From positions 4,712,001 to 4,776,000 of the forward strand of contig JAYJMM010000116.1 of assembly GCA_037349105.1 (NCBI GenBank): a DNA stretch of 64,000 nucleotides. Direction: 5' to 3'. A model generated the notes under the pieces. The model was given only the letters and a program-made list of their open reading frames with translations. It had not been told where the DNA came from and ran no database searches. The position numbers and the translations under genes were made by a program. The DNA is from Limnomonas spitsbergensis. Taxonomy: Eukaryota > Chlorophyta > Chlorophyceae > Chlamydomonadales. Shown in pieces: positions 53,461-63,559 of this stretch. Each line of letters opens with the position of its first letter. The first letter of the stretch is position 1.

Positions 53461-56400
53461 ACAGGTACAGGATTGTAACTGGGCCGATATACTTGGGGTG
53501 AAGCTTTTTAACTCCGGTCTGGAACTTGAAGTTTCTTGTCGACAGGAGTACTTGGTCACCAGTTTTAAAAGTGTGAGGTGCTCGGAAGCGCGTGTCAGCG
53601 TACGTCGTCTGTCGATCCTGGGCAGCTCGTAACAGCTTTTGAACTTGAACTAGTGTGTCATCCAGGTCACTGAAGACTGAATCTAGTGCTGGAATTTGCT
53701 TGTCTGGAATGTCGATTGACAAAGGAGTATACGGGTTGCGACCACAGTTCAGGTAGAACGGTGTGTGCCTGGTCGTACTGGTCTTGGCGTTGTTAATGGA
53801 CATAGCGACGACTGGTAGGAGTTCTTCCCATGTGATATGGTTTCCATCTATGAAATGTCGCAGCACTTCCTCGACGACTCGGTTCATTCGCTCTGTTTGT
53901 CCATCTGTCTGTGGGTGAAAAGCAGTTGAAAATCTAGGCTGCATACCGAGTCGTACACACATGGTCTTCCAGAATGACGAAGTGAATCGTACATCTCTGT
54001 CAGAAATGATGTTTCGAGGGAAACCGTGATGCTGGAATACATGAGAGATGAAAACTCTAGCAATATCTTCAGATGTGCTAGATTTCCTGACTGGTGCTAG
54101 ACAGACAAACTTGGTAAGCTTATCCACAATAACCATGATGCCATCATGACCACTGGCTGACTGGGGCAAGTCAAACACAAAGTCCATGGTGACAGTGTGC
54201 CATCTGGAATCAGGGATTTCTAGTGGCTGGTTTAGACCAAAGGGTCTCTTGTTTGCAGACTTGTTCCTCTGGCATGAGGCACATGATGAGACATACTGTT
54301 GTACATCTGCCTGGATTGAGGGCCACCAAAATTGACGTTTTATGTGGTCTAGAGTGGTCTTCCAATTGAAGTGACCTGCAAGGGGGGTATCATGATGCTC
54401 ACGAATAACTTGTTCTCGAAGTTTTGCTGGTATAACGACTAGGCCTTCTCTTGACCAGTAGCCATTACGTAGTGCCCAATCACGAGTTGTACCTGTGTTT
54501 TTGAATTCTGGGTCAATGCTAGACTCGTTCTTGACTTGTTGCATGAAATCTGGGCAAGACTCGTTAACAATAATTGCAAACAGTATAGCTGCTTGGGCTG
54601 GTCCTTGGTGTGGCAACCTTGAAAGTGAATCAGCTGGGTTGGTTGCACCTGGTCGGTACTTCACAGTGAACTCGAACCGTGACAGGAATTCGCTCCATCG
54701 TGCTTGCCTACGTGACAGTGTGGGCTGTTTCGAAAAAAATGTCAGAGGATTATGGTCTGTTACAATGTTAAGGCCATTGCCGCCTTCTAGATAGCACCGC
54801 CACTCTTTGAGTGCTTTAATGATGCCCAAGAGCTCTTGTTCGCCTGTAGTGTAATTGCGCTCGGCAGGTGAGAACTTGGCAGAGAAGTACGCGACAGGTC
54901 GACCAAGTTGCGTGAGTACTGCACCACAGCCAGTGATGGATGCGTCAGAAATGAGTTCATACGGCTGGTCTGGATCTGGGTATGCAAGAACTGGTGGTGA
55001 AGCCAATGCTTCCTTGATAGCCGTAAAAGCCAGTAGTGCGTCTGCACCACCTTCGAACTGTACAGTTTTCTTGGTCAAATGGTACAACGGTGCTGCCAGC
55101 CTGGAGAGGTTCGGAATGAACTTGCGAAAGTAATTTGCTAGGCCTAGAAATTGCAAGACGCCTGTTGCACTGGTCGGGAATTCCCACTCGGTAAGCGCCC
55201 GAATTTTGTCTGGGTCGGCAGCCACACCATTTTTCGAAAGAATGTGCCCTAGGTACTTGACTTGAGCCTTTGGAAATTTGCACTTGGAAAATTTGACCTG
55301 CAGTCCTGAATCTCGTATCTTGTCAAACACTTGTCGTAAATGCTGGAGATGCTGCTCGGGTGTCTGGGACAGGATCATGATGTCATCAATGTAAATGAGA
55401 ACAAATGTAAGGTCAGCAAAGATTTTGTTCACGGTGCTCTGGTATTGACTGGGCGCGTTTGAAAGACCCATGGGCAGGCAGCGCCATGCATAATGACCAA
55501 AGGGTGTAGCAAAAGCTGTCTTGGGCTGGTCTTCCTCAGAAATAAGCAGTTGGTGAAAACCACCTGCCATGTCAAGGCAAGAAAAACATGATGCTCCTCG
55601 AGCTGCATCTAGAAGATCATCGATCCTTGGCAAGGGGTAGCGTAGTTTGACGGTCAGCTCGTTTAAAGCTCGATAGTCTAGGCAGAACCGAAGTCCTCCA
55701 TTGGGTTTCTTGATAAACAAGACTGGTGCTCCGTAAGGACTGTTAACTGGTGTGATGATTCCTTTTTCTAGTAGTTCAGCAACCTGGATCTTGAGTTCTT
55801 CGGACTCGGCTGGTGACAAACGAAAGTTCCTGCGAAAAGGTGGTTTAGCGCCAGCGACCAGATCGATCGTGTGCTCTAGAGGTGGGACTTTCGCTCCGCC
55901 AGCTCGAGGGGTTTCCGAAAAAATGTCAGCGTACTCGTCGATCAGGTTAGTAATCGATGTGCGCATGTCTGGATGTACATGGTCCATGTTAAAAGTTTTC
56001 TTTTCTGGTCTGGTACTACTCGGCTTGTCTGGTTCTCCTTCTGGGTTTGGTACTGGTTGTAGCTCTTCGTCTGGGTCGATAGCATGTGGTGTCAGTACAG
56101 CTATAAATGCGCGGTGTCGACCAGACTTGAGGTACCTGGCTGCGAGGCCAGCTGGAATTTGATCGGGACTGGTTGGGGATTCGTCTTCGGTTTCACTCAG
56201 TCCTGTATTATTGCCATGAGTCGGATCCACCGGTATATCTCGAGTGGTCTTCACAGTCTGCGTAACTATCACAGCCGCTGTGCCACGTAAACACACAGTA
56301 TGCATGGGCTCCATCTCTCCGTGGAGAGTGAGTAGGGAAGACTGGCCTGGATTGTACTGCAGTTGACAGGAGTGTGTTTTCATGAAGTCCTCGCCGATGA

Positions 56401-57106
56401 TAACATCAACCGAATCGAGAAACGCTGGTAGGACGTGAACCACAATCTCGAAATCAGTCCGGCCGAACTTAATTAAGAGACTAGCGGAACCTAGGACAGT
56501 ACAATCTCGACCAGCCGCAGTGGCCACTGCTCGATATTTACTAGTACGAATCTGGAGTCCCAATTTCTTGACAAGTTTTGCACCCATGAAGCAGGAAGAT
56601 GCACCCGAATCAAATAGACACTTGAGCTTGGTGCCATGTACGTGGCCGTCATAGATTGCTGCTAGTTGCTCGTCGTTCCCTCTACTCTCGATCCTACTAT
56701 GCGTATCACCTGGTTGTCCTTTCTCGTTTACATCACCTCGTACTCGTGCTAGAATCTGACACTGGGCGGTTTCTCTGGTATCAGCAGGGATTACAAATGC
56801 AAGGATTGGTGACGGTTTCATACCCTGGTTCACAGCAGTACCAACAACTGATTGAGACTCGAAGGTTTGAACAAGGCCAGCGTGTTTGAGTAGCGATTGT
56901 AATCCCGCTGCTTGTCTGGATGAAACTAGTAAGCAAGAACTGGTGCTGGGTCTGTTGTTCAAATAAAGCCTTGCTGCAGCTCTAGTTTTGGCAACATATA
57001 TCTGGTGCGTTTCTGGAGAGCGAGAATGAATGACTGGGAGGGCGCAGGTGCATCGGCAGCGTTCGTTACAAAGTACACGATCGTACGTCAAGAAACTGGC
57101 AGTCAT
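53423..57106 (-). CDS. pol: Element B pol: protease, RT, RNase H, integrase
   Basis: ATG at 57106; the frame is open to 57115, and residue numbers here count from 57115 (1,230 in all). Protease: CLFDSGASS with D169. Reverse transcriptase: about 420-640, YIDD at 575-578. RNase H: D724, E761, D787, D829. Integrase: zinc motif ending C945, C948; catalytic D978, D1039, E1075, the last two separated by 35 residues. The frame ends shortly after the GPY/F-like HPKYIGPV. Apart from the missing C-terminal region, no internal stop was seen. Without gag and with its chromodomain out of frame, this copy would need help in trans. Confidence 0.9.
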   Translation of the reverse strand: MTASFLTYDRVLCNERCRCTCALPVIHSRSPETHQIYVAKTRAAARLYLNNRPSTSSCLLVSSRQAAGLQSLLKHAGLVQTFESQSVVGTAVNQGMKPSPILAFVIPADTRETAQCQILARVRGDVNEKGQPGDTHSRIESRGNDEQLAAIYDGHVHGTKLKCLFDSGASSCFMGAKLVKKLGLQIRTSKYRAVATAAGRDCTVLGSASLLIKFGRTDFEIVVHVLPAFLDSVDVIIGEDFMKTHSCQLQYNPGQSSLLTLHGEMEPMHTVCLRGTAAVIVTQTVKTTRDIPVDPTHGNNTGLSETEDESPTSPDQIPAGLAARYLKSGRHRAFIAVLTPHAIDPDEELQPVPNPEGEPDKPSSTRPEKKTFNMDHVHPDMRTSITNLIDEYADIFSETPRAGGAKVPPLEHTIDLVAGAKPPFRRNFRLSPAESEELKIQVAELLEKGIITPVNSPYGAPVLFIKKPNGGLRFCLDYRALNELTVKLRYPLPRIDDLLDAARGASCFSCLDMAGGFHQLLISEEDQPKTAFATPFGHYAWRCLPMGLSNAPSQYQSTVNKIFADLTFVLIYIDDIMILSQTPEQHLQHLRQVFDKIRDSGLQVKFSKCKFPKAQVKYLGHILSKNGVAADPDKIRALTEWEFPTSATGVLQFLGLANYFRKFIPNLSRLAAPLYHLTKKTVQFEGGADALLAFTAIKEALASPPVLAYPDPDQPYELISDASITGCGAVLTQLGRPVAYFSAKFSPAERNYTTGEQELLGIIKALKEWRCYLEGGNGLNIVTDHNPLTFFSKQPTLSRRQARWSEFLSRFEFTVKYRPGATNPADSLSRLPHQGPAQAAILFAIIVNESCPDFMQQVKNESSIDPEFKNTGTTRDWALRNGYWSREGLVVIPAKLREQVIREHHDTPLAGHFNWKTTLDHIKRQFWWPSIQADVQQYVSSCASCQRNKSANKRPFGLNQPLEIPDSRWHTVTMDFVFDLPQSASGHDGIMVIVDKLTKFVCLAPVRKSSTSEDIARVFISHVFQHHGFPRNIISDRDVRFTSSFWKTMCVRLGMQPRFSTAFHPQTDGQTERMNRVVEEVLRHFIDGNHITWEELLPVVAMSINNAKTSTTRHTPFYLNCGRNPYTPLSIDIPDKQIPALDSVFSDLDDTLVQVQKLLRAAQDRQTTYADTRFRAPHTFKTGDQVLLSTRNFKFQTGVKKLHPKYIGPVTILYLSNLKSPMAYPCT

Positions 57107-57449
57107 CACTGACAAGACTGGTTTGTACGGAATTCAAACCGCTGGATGTTGAAGTCGAACAGGCGACTGTTGCGGGACTCACTCGTCTCGGTCAGCGTCG
57201 AAACGTTGCTGGTGTTACTCGGTAGCGGGGGAAACGCTGCTAGGCCTCCTAGAGTGTGATACCAGTACTAAATACTGTCTTGTTCCTCGGGACTGGGACC
57301 TGATTTAGGCACTGTACTGGATTCGGCTCGGGAAGTTGAATAATTCAATCCTAGCGGTCTAATGGGACGCGAGTGCCCGACACGCGTGTCTCAAAACTCT
57401 TTCGAGCCGACGGCAGGGTTCTGGCAAGGAGCGAAGCGACAGGATCGGA

Positions 57450-57469
57450 CCGATTGAGCTATGGAACCA
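57450..57469 (-). promoter_or_regulatory. Element B candidate primer-binding site
   Basis: TGGTTCCATAGCTC begins one base inside the 5' LTR on the element strand, as expected for a site complementary to a tRNA 3' end (CCA paired by TGG). Beyond the acceptor-stem part the sequence TAGCTCAATCGG also matches the Pol III A-box consensus with one difference, which is unusual for a primer site. Confidence 0.5.
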
Positions 57470-57470
57470 C

Positions 57471-57863
57471 TGTAAAGGTCTTAGGCCCCAGTGGGACTAA
57501 GGTCTTTAATGCTAGACTAGGAATCACTGGTAGAGGAGCGCAGAGAGGTAGTCGTGAAGGTGTAGTCGGTAGGACAGTTGACCGGAGGGGGGACTGGGTG
57601 CTCACAAAGGGAGACTGCTGGAGACTTGTAAAAGAATAGTGGGACAGTCAGGTATTGAGCCTGATGGATTTATCTCGTCTGAGACTTCCCGATAACTAGC
57701 AGAGCTCGCTTATAAGGGAGATGCAGGGTTTAACCTGTGAGGGTTCAGGACTTGGCTTGCCAGGCGACCCTGCAACTTCCGTATGGAGCGTTAGCGCCGA
57801 TAACGTAAGGCAGGTCGCGTCAGCGACTGGTAATTCTGGGGTACTGGTTACATGACCATTACA
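57471..57863 (-). repeat. Element B 5' LTR (intact)
   Basis: 393 bp, not interrupted. It provides the empty-site sequence GAGATGCAGGGTTTAACC that proves the insertion of element A in the other LTR. Confidence 0.92.
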
Positions 57864-59521
57864 CTGGGAGGCTGACCACCACCTGAAGGTGGTCCACCAT
57901 TGGGTGGTTGGTTACCTCCTGCTGGCCCTTGACTATAGCCAGTTCCTGTCCCACCTCCGTGGAACTCACCTCGGTCTTGTTGTCCGTAACGCTGGTTTTG
58001 ATTCACACCCTGACCTTGCGACTGACCTTGATGGTGACCATGCCCTTGACCCTGATTGGTGCCCTGACCCTGACCAGGGAATCTGTGCTCTCTTTGACTC
58101 TGGTTAGAATCTCTCACAGCGGGAAACCCATTCCATACAGGTTCTCTAGGTACCTGCTGAGCAGGCCTAAACCTACTCTGATCCTCCTGTGACGGCTCGT
58201 GATGGCCGCGTTCCTGGGACGGTGCAGCAGCCGTACCTCTGGTGGTTGCCCGCAGGGGCTCACTGGTCATTGCAGCCGCTCTAGCTGCATCCTCACCTTG
58301 CTGTCGGCGATCATGTTCCAGTAGCAGTCTCTGGGCAAGCGCCGCTCTATCACGGGATGCCCTAACCCTGGAGCTATCCAGACCAGCTCCACCTAGACCC
58401 TGAGTGACAGGAGTATTCCAATTGGAATGCTCAGTGCCCGCAGCCGTATGAAACGACTGTGATGCAACAGGTCCCGTGGAACGGTTACCTTGTGCTTGGG
58501 GATCACCAGCGGTGACATCATCCCCGGTGCTTCCCCCAGATACTTCACCTTCAGGCTCTTCTGACACTGATGCCAGACCTTGCATACGTGACACAGATTC
58601 TTCATATCGTCCAGACTGTGGGTAGACAGGTGCGTTGTGCGTCTGTCCAGCCGACCTTGCAGGGACTTGCGACGTCGGCGGCGGTGGTGGCGGCGGATAT
58701 GATGATCCAGCTTCCACACCATGACCTTCTCTCCTCACAGGTGCACCTTGAACAGGCGCAGCATTGGAAGGAGGGACAGAGGCGGCAGCGGCAACAGGCA
58801 CGGATGCTGGGATGTCTGCAACAGGCACATGCACTGGTGCATTCTGCGCCATGGGCTCATGCACCGCAAAAGGCATTGAAACGTGCGCAACAGGGGACAG
58901 TGCAGGTGCTCTCTGGGGCGCGGCCACAGACGTAGCGGACCCTGACTGAGACCCTCCCTCAACCTCAGTTACAACACTCTGTTCTGCGAGTCGAGTAACG
59001 TGCGTCATCTTAGACGGCGTCCCAGTGAGAACATACTTGCGACTCTCCTTCTTGAGGTATGTATACACAGGGTTGTCATATTGAATGAACACCTCTTTCC
59101 CTGTATCTGCGTCTATGAATTTCTTTGGAACCTGGGCAGGTGACGCAATCAGAGCTTCTTTAAGAGCTTCGTTCCTCTCATCTTCCATAGGAATAAAGGT
59201 CTTCAGCGTCTCGTCATATTCCTCATAACTGCATGCTTCTTGCTTGCTTATCAAACCTGACATAGCCTGATCAACCAACTCTTGCTTGAGCTTGAGCTTC
59301 TCCATGCATACTCTACCTTGTGGTCCAGCCCTATCATACATCTGTTGCCACATAGATATCGGTTGCACAAGCGAAACTGGAGGATCAGACGAAGTTCCAG
59401 CTACTGAGATTCCAACCGGCGCCCCCTTTGCTGCTAGAGCACTCCTTGTTCGGCTAGCAATGCTATCCTTCTCAATCTCTGGAGCGCCTTTGGGCACTTC
59501 TACAGCCCCTATTCCGCTCAT
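57864..59521 (-). pseudogene. gag: Element C gag, 5' part (separated from its 3' part by element B)
   Basis: ATG at 59521; about 550 residues are read before the CTGGG target duplication. The first 150 residues are charged and likely helical (MEKLKLKQELVDQAMSGLIS). The middle is Ala/Pro/Val-rich. The C-terminal part is Gly/Gln-rich (GQGHGHHQGQSQGQGVNQNQ) and probably disordered, a common feature of RNA-binding gag regions. The remaining gag sequence, with the capsid-like helices and the zinc knuckle, lies at 47328-49077. Confidence 0.65.
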
Positions 59522-60113
59522 CTTCACCTTTTTATCGGCTTAAGAACGACCGATTTCCGCCACAGTCGACTAGAGGTGACACTAGTCGGACTTTTTCTTT
59601 CTTAAACAAGTACTAATAAACTCTTACAGAGCTTATAGTAAGAGCCTCTCGATCCACTGCTGTAACTCAGTGAAATCAGCTCGATAACAGGTGATAGCTC
59701 TTGCTACTTCACCTGGACTTCTTCGATGCTGTTGACAAGATCTCGTAAAGCCTCGACACTTGAGGTACTTATGGGTTTCTTGGGACGATCTTGGGCGATT
59801 GTGGCCGTTGATCTGTGTGATGAGTCGCTTGCTTGGCGACTTCTGATGAGTGAAGATATCTCTGATAAATCAGACGGTCGACTTGGAGCCACAGGGAAGG
59901 CTATAGATTGGAGATGTGATGGTGGGTTGGTGGTAATATCCAGCTGTAAGACTGGAGATATGCCTTGTTAAGAGGCAAGAATAACGCTAAATGCTGCAGA
60001 TGGTCGACTGTTGGCTTAGGTGCTCTGCCAGTTTCCCCTTAGTAAGACTTGGATTGACGATTAACTTGCAGATCGATTATAAGGGACAATAGCTAGAAAC
60101 GTTAAGAGTCTAT
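59522..60113 (-). other. Leader region of element C
   Basis: 592 bases lie upstream of the gag ATG, without an ORF on the element strand. No convincing primer-binding site was identified. On the + strand a short ORF (59726-59971) is considered spurious. Confidence 0.4.
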
Positions 60114-60268
60114 TGTAGGCCGTGAAATCAAGTAAGAAAGAAAAAGTAAAGGACCCAGTTCGGAATCCTCTAAGACGGCAACCACACTTGTTCAGGTTCA
60201 CACATAAACTTCCAACCGAAAAAGCAGTTGTCGCAGTCAAACGCACGGTGCAGTCATACGTCGTGACA
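60114..60268 (-). repeat. 155-bp direct repeat, right copy (candidate terminal repeat of element C)
   Basis: By eye identical over 155 bases to 35538-35692, and the identity extends by two bases (TA) on the left. The flanks differ, so there is no visible target duplication. Confidence 0.5.
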
Positions 60269-60450
60269 ACCCATTGTTTTCCCTTTTTTTCCCATTGTTT
60301 TCTCTCTGAATGAGAATCCTCTAGGAAACCTGCCATGCACAGGGTTCCCCAAGGGGCATCTAGTAAACTTAATTCGTAGGGCCTGTACGCCTTCCGGTAA
60401 AACCTGGAAACTACCTCCCGGTAACAAATACGCACAGCCCGCTAGGAATT

Positions 60451-63400
60451 GGAGTGAGCACTGGAGTGAGCACTAGAGTGGGCACTGGAGTGAGCACTGG
60501 AGTGGGCACTGGAGTGAGCACTGGAGTGGGCACTGGAGTGAGCACTGGAGTGGGCACTGGAGTGAGCACTGGAGTGGGCACTGGAGTGGGCACTGGAGTG
60601 AGCACTGGAGTGAGCACTGGAGTGAGCACTGCCGCACCGGAGTGAGCACTTGAGTGGGCACTGGAGTGAGCACTGGAGTGGGAACTGGAGTGAGCACTGG
60701 AGTGGGAACTGGAGTGAGCACTGGATTGAGCACTAGAGTGGGCACTGGAGTGAGCACTAGAGTGGGCACTGGAGTGAGCACTGGTGTGGGCACTGGAGTG
60801 AGCACTGGAGTGAGCACTGGAGTGAGCACTTGAGTGGGCACTGGAGTGAGCACTGGAGTGGGCACTGGAGTGAGCACTGCCGCACTAGAGTGGGCACTGG
60901 AGTGAGCAATGGAGTGGGCACTGGAGTGAGCACTAGAGTGGGCACTGGAGTGAGCACTGGAGTGGGCACTGGAGTGAGCACTGGAGTGGGCACTGGAGTG
61001 AGCACTGGAGTGGGCACTGGAGTGAGCACTGGAGTGGGCACTGGAGTGGGCACTGGAGTGGGCACTGGAGTGGGCACTGGAGTGGGCACTGGAGTGGGCA
61101 CTGGAGTGAGCATTGGAGTGGGCACTGGAGTGAGCACTGGAGTGGGCACTGGAGTGAGCAATGGAGTGGGCACTGGAGTGAGCACTGGAGTGGGCAATGA
61201 AGTGAGCACTGCGAGTGGGCACTAGAGTGAGCACTGGAGTGAGCACTGGAGTGGGCACTGGAGTGCGCACTGGAGTGGGCACTGGAGTGAGCACTGGAGT
61301 GGGCACTGGAGTGAGCACTGGAGTGGGCACTGGAGTGAGCACTGGAGTGGGCACTGGAGTGAGCACTGGAGTGGGCACTGGAGTAGGCACTGGAGTGAGC
61401 ACTGGAGTGAGCACTGGAGTGGGCACTGGAGTGAGCACTGGAGTGGGCACTGGAGTGAGCACTGGAGTGGGCACTGGAGTAGGCAATGGAGTGAGCACTG
61501 GAGTGAGCACTGGAGTGGGCACTGGAGTGAGCACTGGAGTAGGCACTGGAGTGAGCACTGGAGTGAGCACTGGAGTGGGCACTGGAGTGAGCACTGGAGT
61601 GGGCACTGGAGTGAGCACTGCCGCACTGGAGTGGGCACTGGAGTGAGCACTGGAGTGGGCACTGGAGTGAGCACTGGAGTGGGAACTGGAGTGAGCACTG
61701 GAGTGAGTACTGGAGTGGGCACTGGAATGAGCACTGGAGTGGGCACTGGAGTGAGCACTGGAGTGGGCACTGGAGTGAGCACTGGAGTGGGCACTGGAGT
61801 GAGCACTGGAGTGAGCACAAGAGTGAGCACTGGAGTGGGCACTGGAGTGAGCACTGGAGTGGGCACTGGAGTGAGCACTGCCGCACTGGAGTGGGCACTG
61901 GAGTGGGCACTGGAGTGGGCACTGGAGTGGGCACTGGAGTGAGCACTGGAGTGGGCACTGGAGTGAGCACTGGAGTGAGCACTGGAGTGGGCACTGGAGT
62001 GAGCACTGGAGTGGGCACCGGAGTGAGCACTGGAGTGAGCACTGGAGTGAGCACCAGAGTGAGCACTGGAGTGAGCACTGGAGTGAGCACTGGAGTGGGC
62101 ACTGGAGTGAGCACTGGAGTGGGCACTAGAGTGAGCACTGGAGTGGGCAATGAAGTGAGCACTGGAGTGGGCACTAGAGTGAGCTCTGGAGTGAGCATTG
62201 GAGTGGGCACTGGAGTGGGCACTGAAGTGGGCACTGGAGTGAGCAATGGAGTGGGCACTGGAGTGAGCACTAGAGTGGGCACTGGAGTGAGCACTGGAGT
62301 GGGCACTGGAGTGAGCACTGGAGTGGGCACGGGAGTGGGTACTGGAGTGGGCACTGGAATGGGCACTGGAGTGAGCAATGGAGTGGGCACTGGAGTGAGC
62401 ACTGGAGTGGGAACTGGAGTGGGCACTGGAGTGAGCACTGGAGTGGGCACTGGAGTGAGCACTGGAGTGAGCACTGGAGTGGGCACTGGAGTGAGCACTG
62501 GAGTGGGCACTAGAGTGAGCTCTGGAGTGAGCATTGGAGTGGGCACTGGAGTGGGCACTGGAGTGGGCACTGGGGTGGGCACTGGAGTGAGCAATGGAGT
62601 GGGCACTGGAGTGAGCACTTGAGTGGGCACTGGAGTGAGCACTGGAGTGGGCACTGGAGTGAGCACTGGAGTGGGCACGGGAGTGGGTACTGGAGTGGGC
62701 ACTGGAATGGGCACTGGAGTGGGCACTGGAATGGGCACTGGAGTGAGCAATGGAGTGGGCACTGGAGTGAGCACTGGAGTGGGAACTGGAGTGGGCACTG
62801 GAGTGAGCACTGGAGTGGGCACTGGAGTGAGCACTGGTGTCAGCACTGGAGTGGGCACTGGAGTGAGCACTGGAGTCAGCACTGAAGTCAACACTGGAGT
62901 CAGCAATGGAGTCAAAACTGGAGTCAGCACTGGAGTCAGTGATGGAGTCAGCATTGGAGTCAGTACTTGAGTCAACACTGGAGTCAGCAATGGAGTCAGT
63001 ACTGGAGTCCGTACTGGAGTCAGCACCGGAGTCAATACTGGAGTCAATACTGAAGTCATCACTGGAGTCAGCACTGCAGTCAGCTCTAGAGTCAGCACTG
63101 GTGTCAGCAATTGAGTTAGTACTAGAGTCGACACTTGATTCAACACTACAGTCAGCACTGTCTCACTGCGTCTGCACTGGAGTGAGCAATGGAGTCAACA
63201 CTAGAGTCAGCACACGAGTCAGCACTGGCGTCATTGTGTCTGCACTTGAATGAGCACTTAAGTGAGCACTTGAGTCAGCGCTGGAGTCAGCAATGGAGTC
63301 AATACTGGGGCCAATATTGGAATCAGCCGGGAGTCAGCACTGGGCACAGATTTGTCTCAGCCTTTGAGTCATGAATGAATGGAGAAAACACTGGATTCTA

Positions 63401-63559
63401 GCAGATAAGTCATCATTGGAGCCACACTTGATTCAACACTATTACACCAGAGTCAACAATGGAGTCATTGTCACAGGTGTTAGCACTGGAGTCAACACTG
63501 GAGTCAGTCTCACAGGAGTAAGCACTGGATTCAGCACTGGAGTCAGTGTCACATGAGTC
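60451..63559 (+). repeat. 12-bp minisatellite, about 3.1 kb (GGAGTGAGCACT / GGAGTGGGCACT)
   Basis: About 259 units, mostly alternating between the GAGCACT and GGGCACT variants. A CTGCCGCAC interruption recurs near 60628, 60880, 61620 and 61880, suggesting a higher-order period of about 250-260 bp. From about 62830 the unit drifts to GGAGTCAGCACT and becomes degenerate. Long ORFs on both strands (up to 741 codons) result from a 12-bp unit without stops. The right end is cut by the second hAT copy. Confidence 0.95.

Larger units (their letters stand above)
49078..57863 (-). mobile_element. Element B: Ty3-like chromovirus inserted in element C gag
   Basis: The LTRs are 393 bp and start TGTAAAGG and end TTACA. 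The right (5') LTR is 57471-57863. The left (3') LTR is 49078-49333 plus 52709-52845, split by element A. The two LTRs differ at only two positions by eye, so the insertion is recent. The target duplication is CTGGG at 49073-49077 and 57864-57868. The primer site TGGTTCCATAGC lies one base inside the 5' LTR, and the polypurine tract AAGGGGGGAGG lies just upstream of the 3' LTR. Gag is missing: only about 360 bases separate the 5' LTR from pol. Confidence 0.92.
35538..60268 (-). mobile_element. Element C: giant Ty3-like LTR retrotransposon with methyltransferase and PHD domains
   Basis: Reading the minus strand, the order is leader, gag (59521 to 47328, interrupted), protease (47294), unassigned ORFs (46245, 45033, 44140), then the polyprotein (43147 to 36497). 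Removing element B (8.8 kb including A) leaves about 16 kb, far more than the usual 5-7 kb of Ty3 elements. The RT, RNase H and integrase cores are intact, but gag has an in-frame TGA, a +1 shift and the insertion of B, so this copy is unlikely to be autonomous now. The outer boundaries are uncertain; they are set here at the identical 155-bp repeats. Confidence 0.7.

Noticed and set aside
57428..57470. A tRNA gene next to the 5' LTR of element B
   Set aside because: Only a D-arm-like and a partial T-arm-like sequence are present with almost no anticodon region between them; the position fits a primer-binding site better.
60451..63559. Very long ORFs (up to 741 codons) encoding GVSTGVGT or LTPVPTPV repeats
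   Set aside because: They occur on both strands, overlap each other and follow directly from a 12-bp unit without stop codons; there is no start context, domain or intron evidence.
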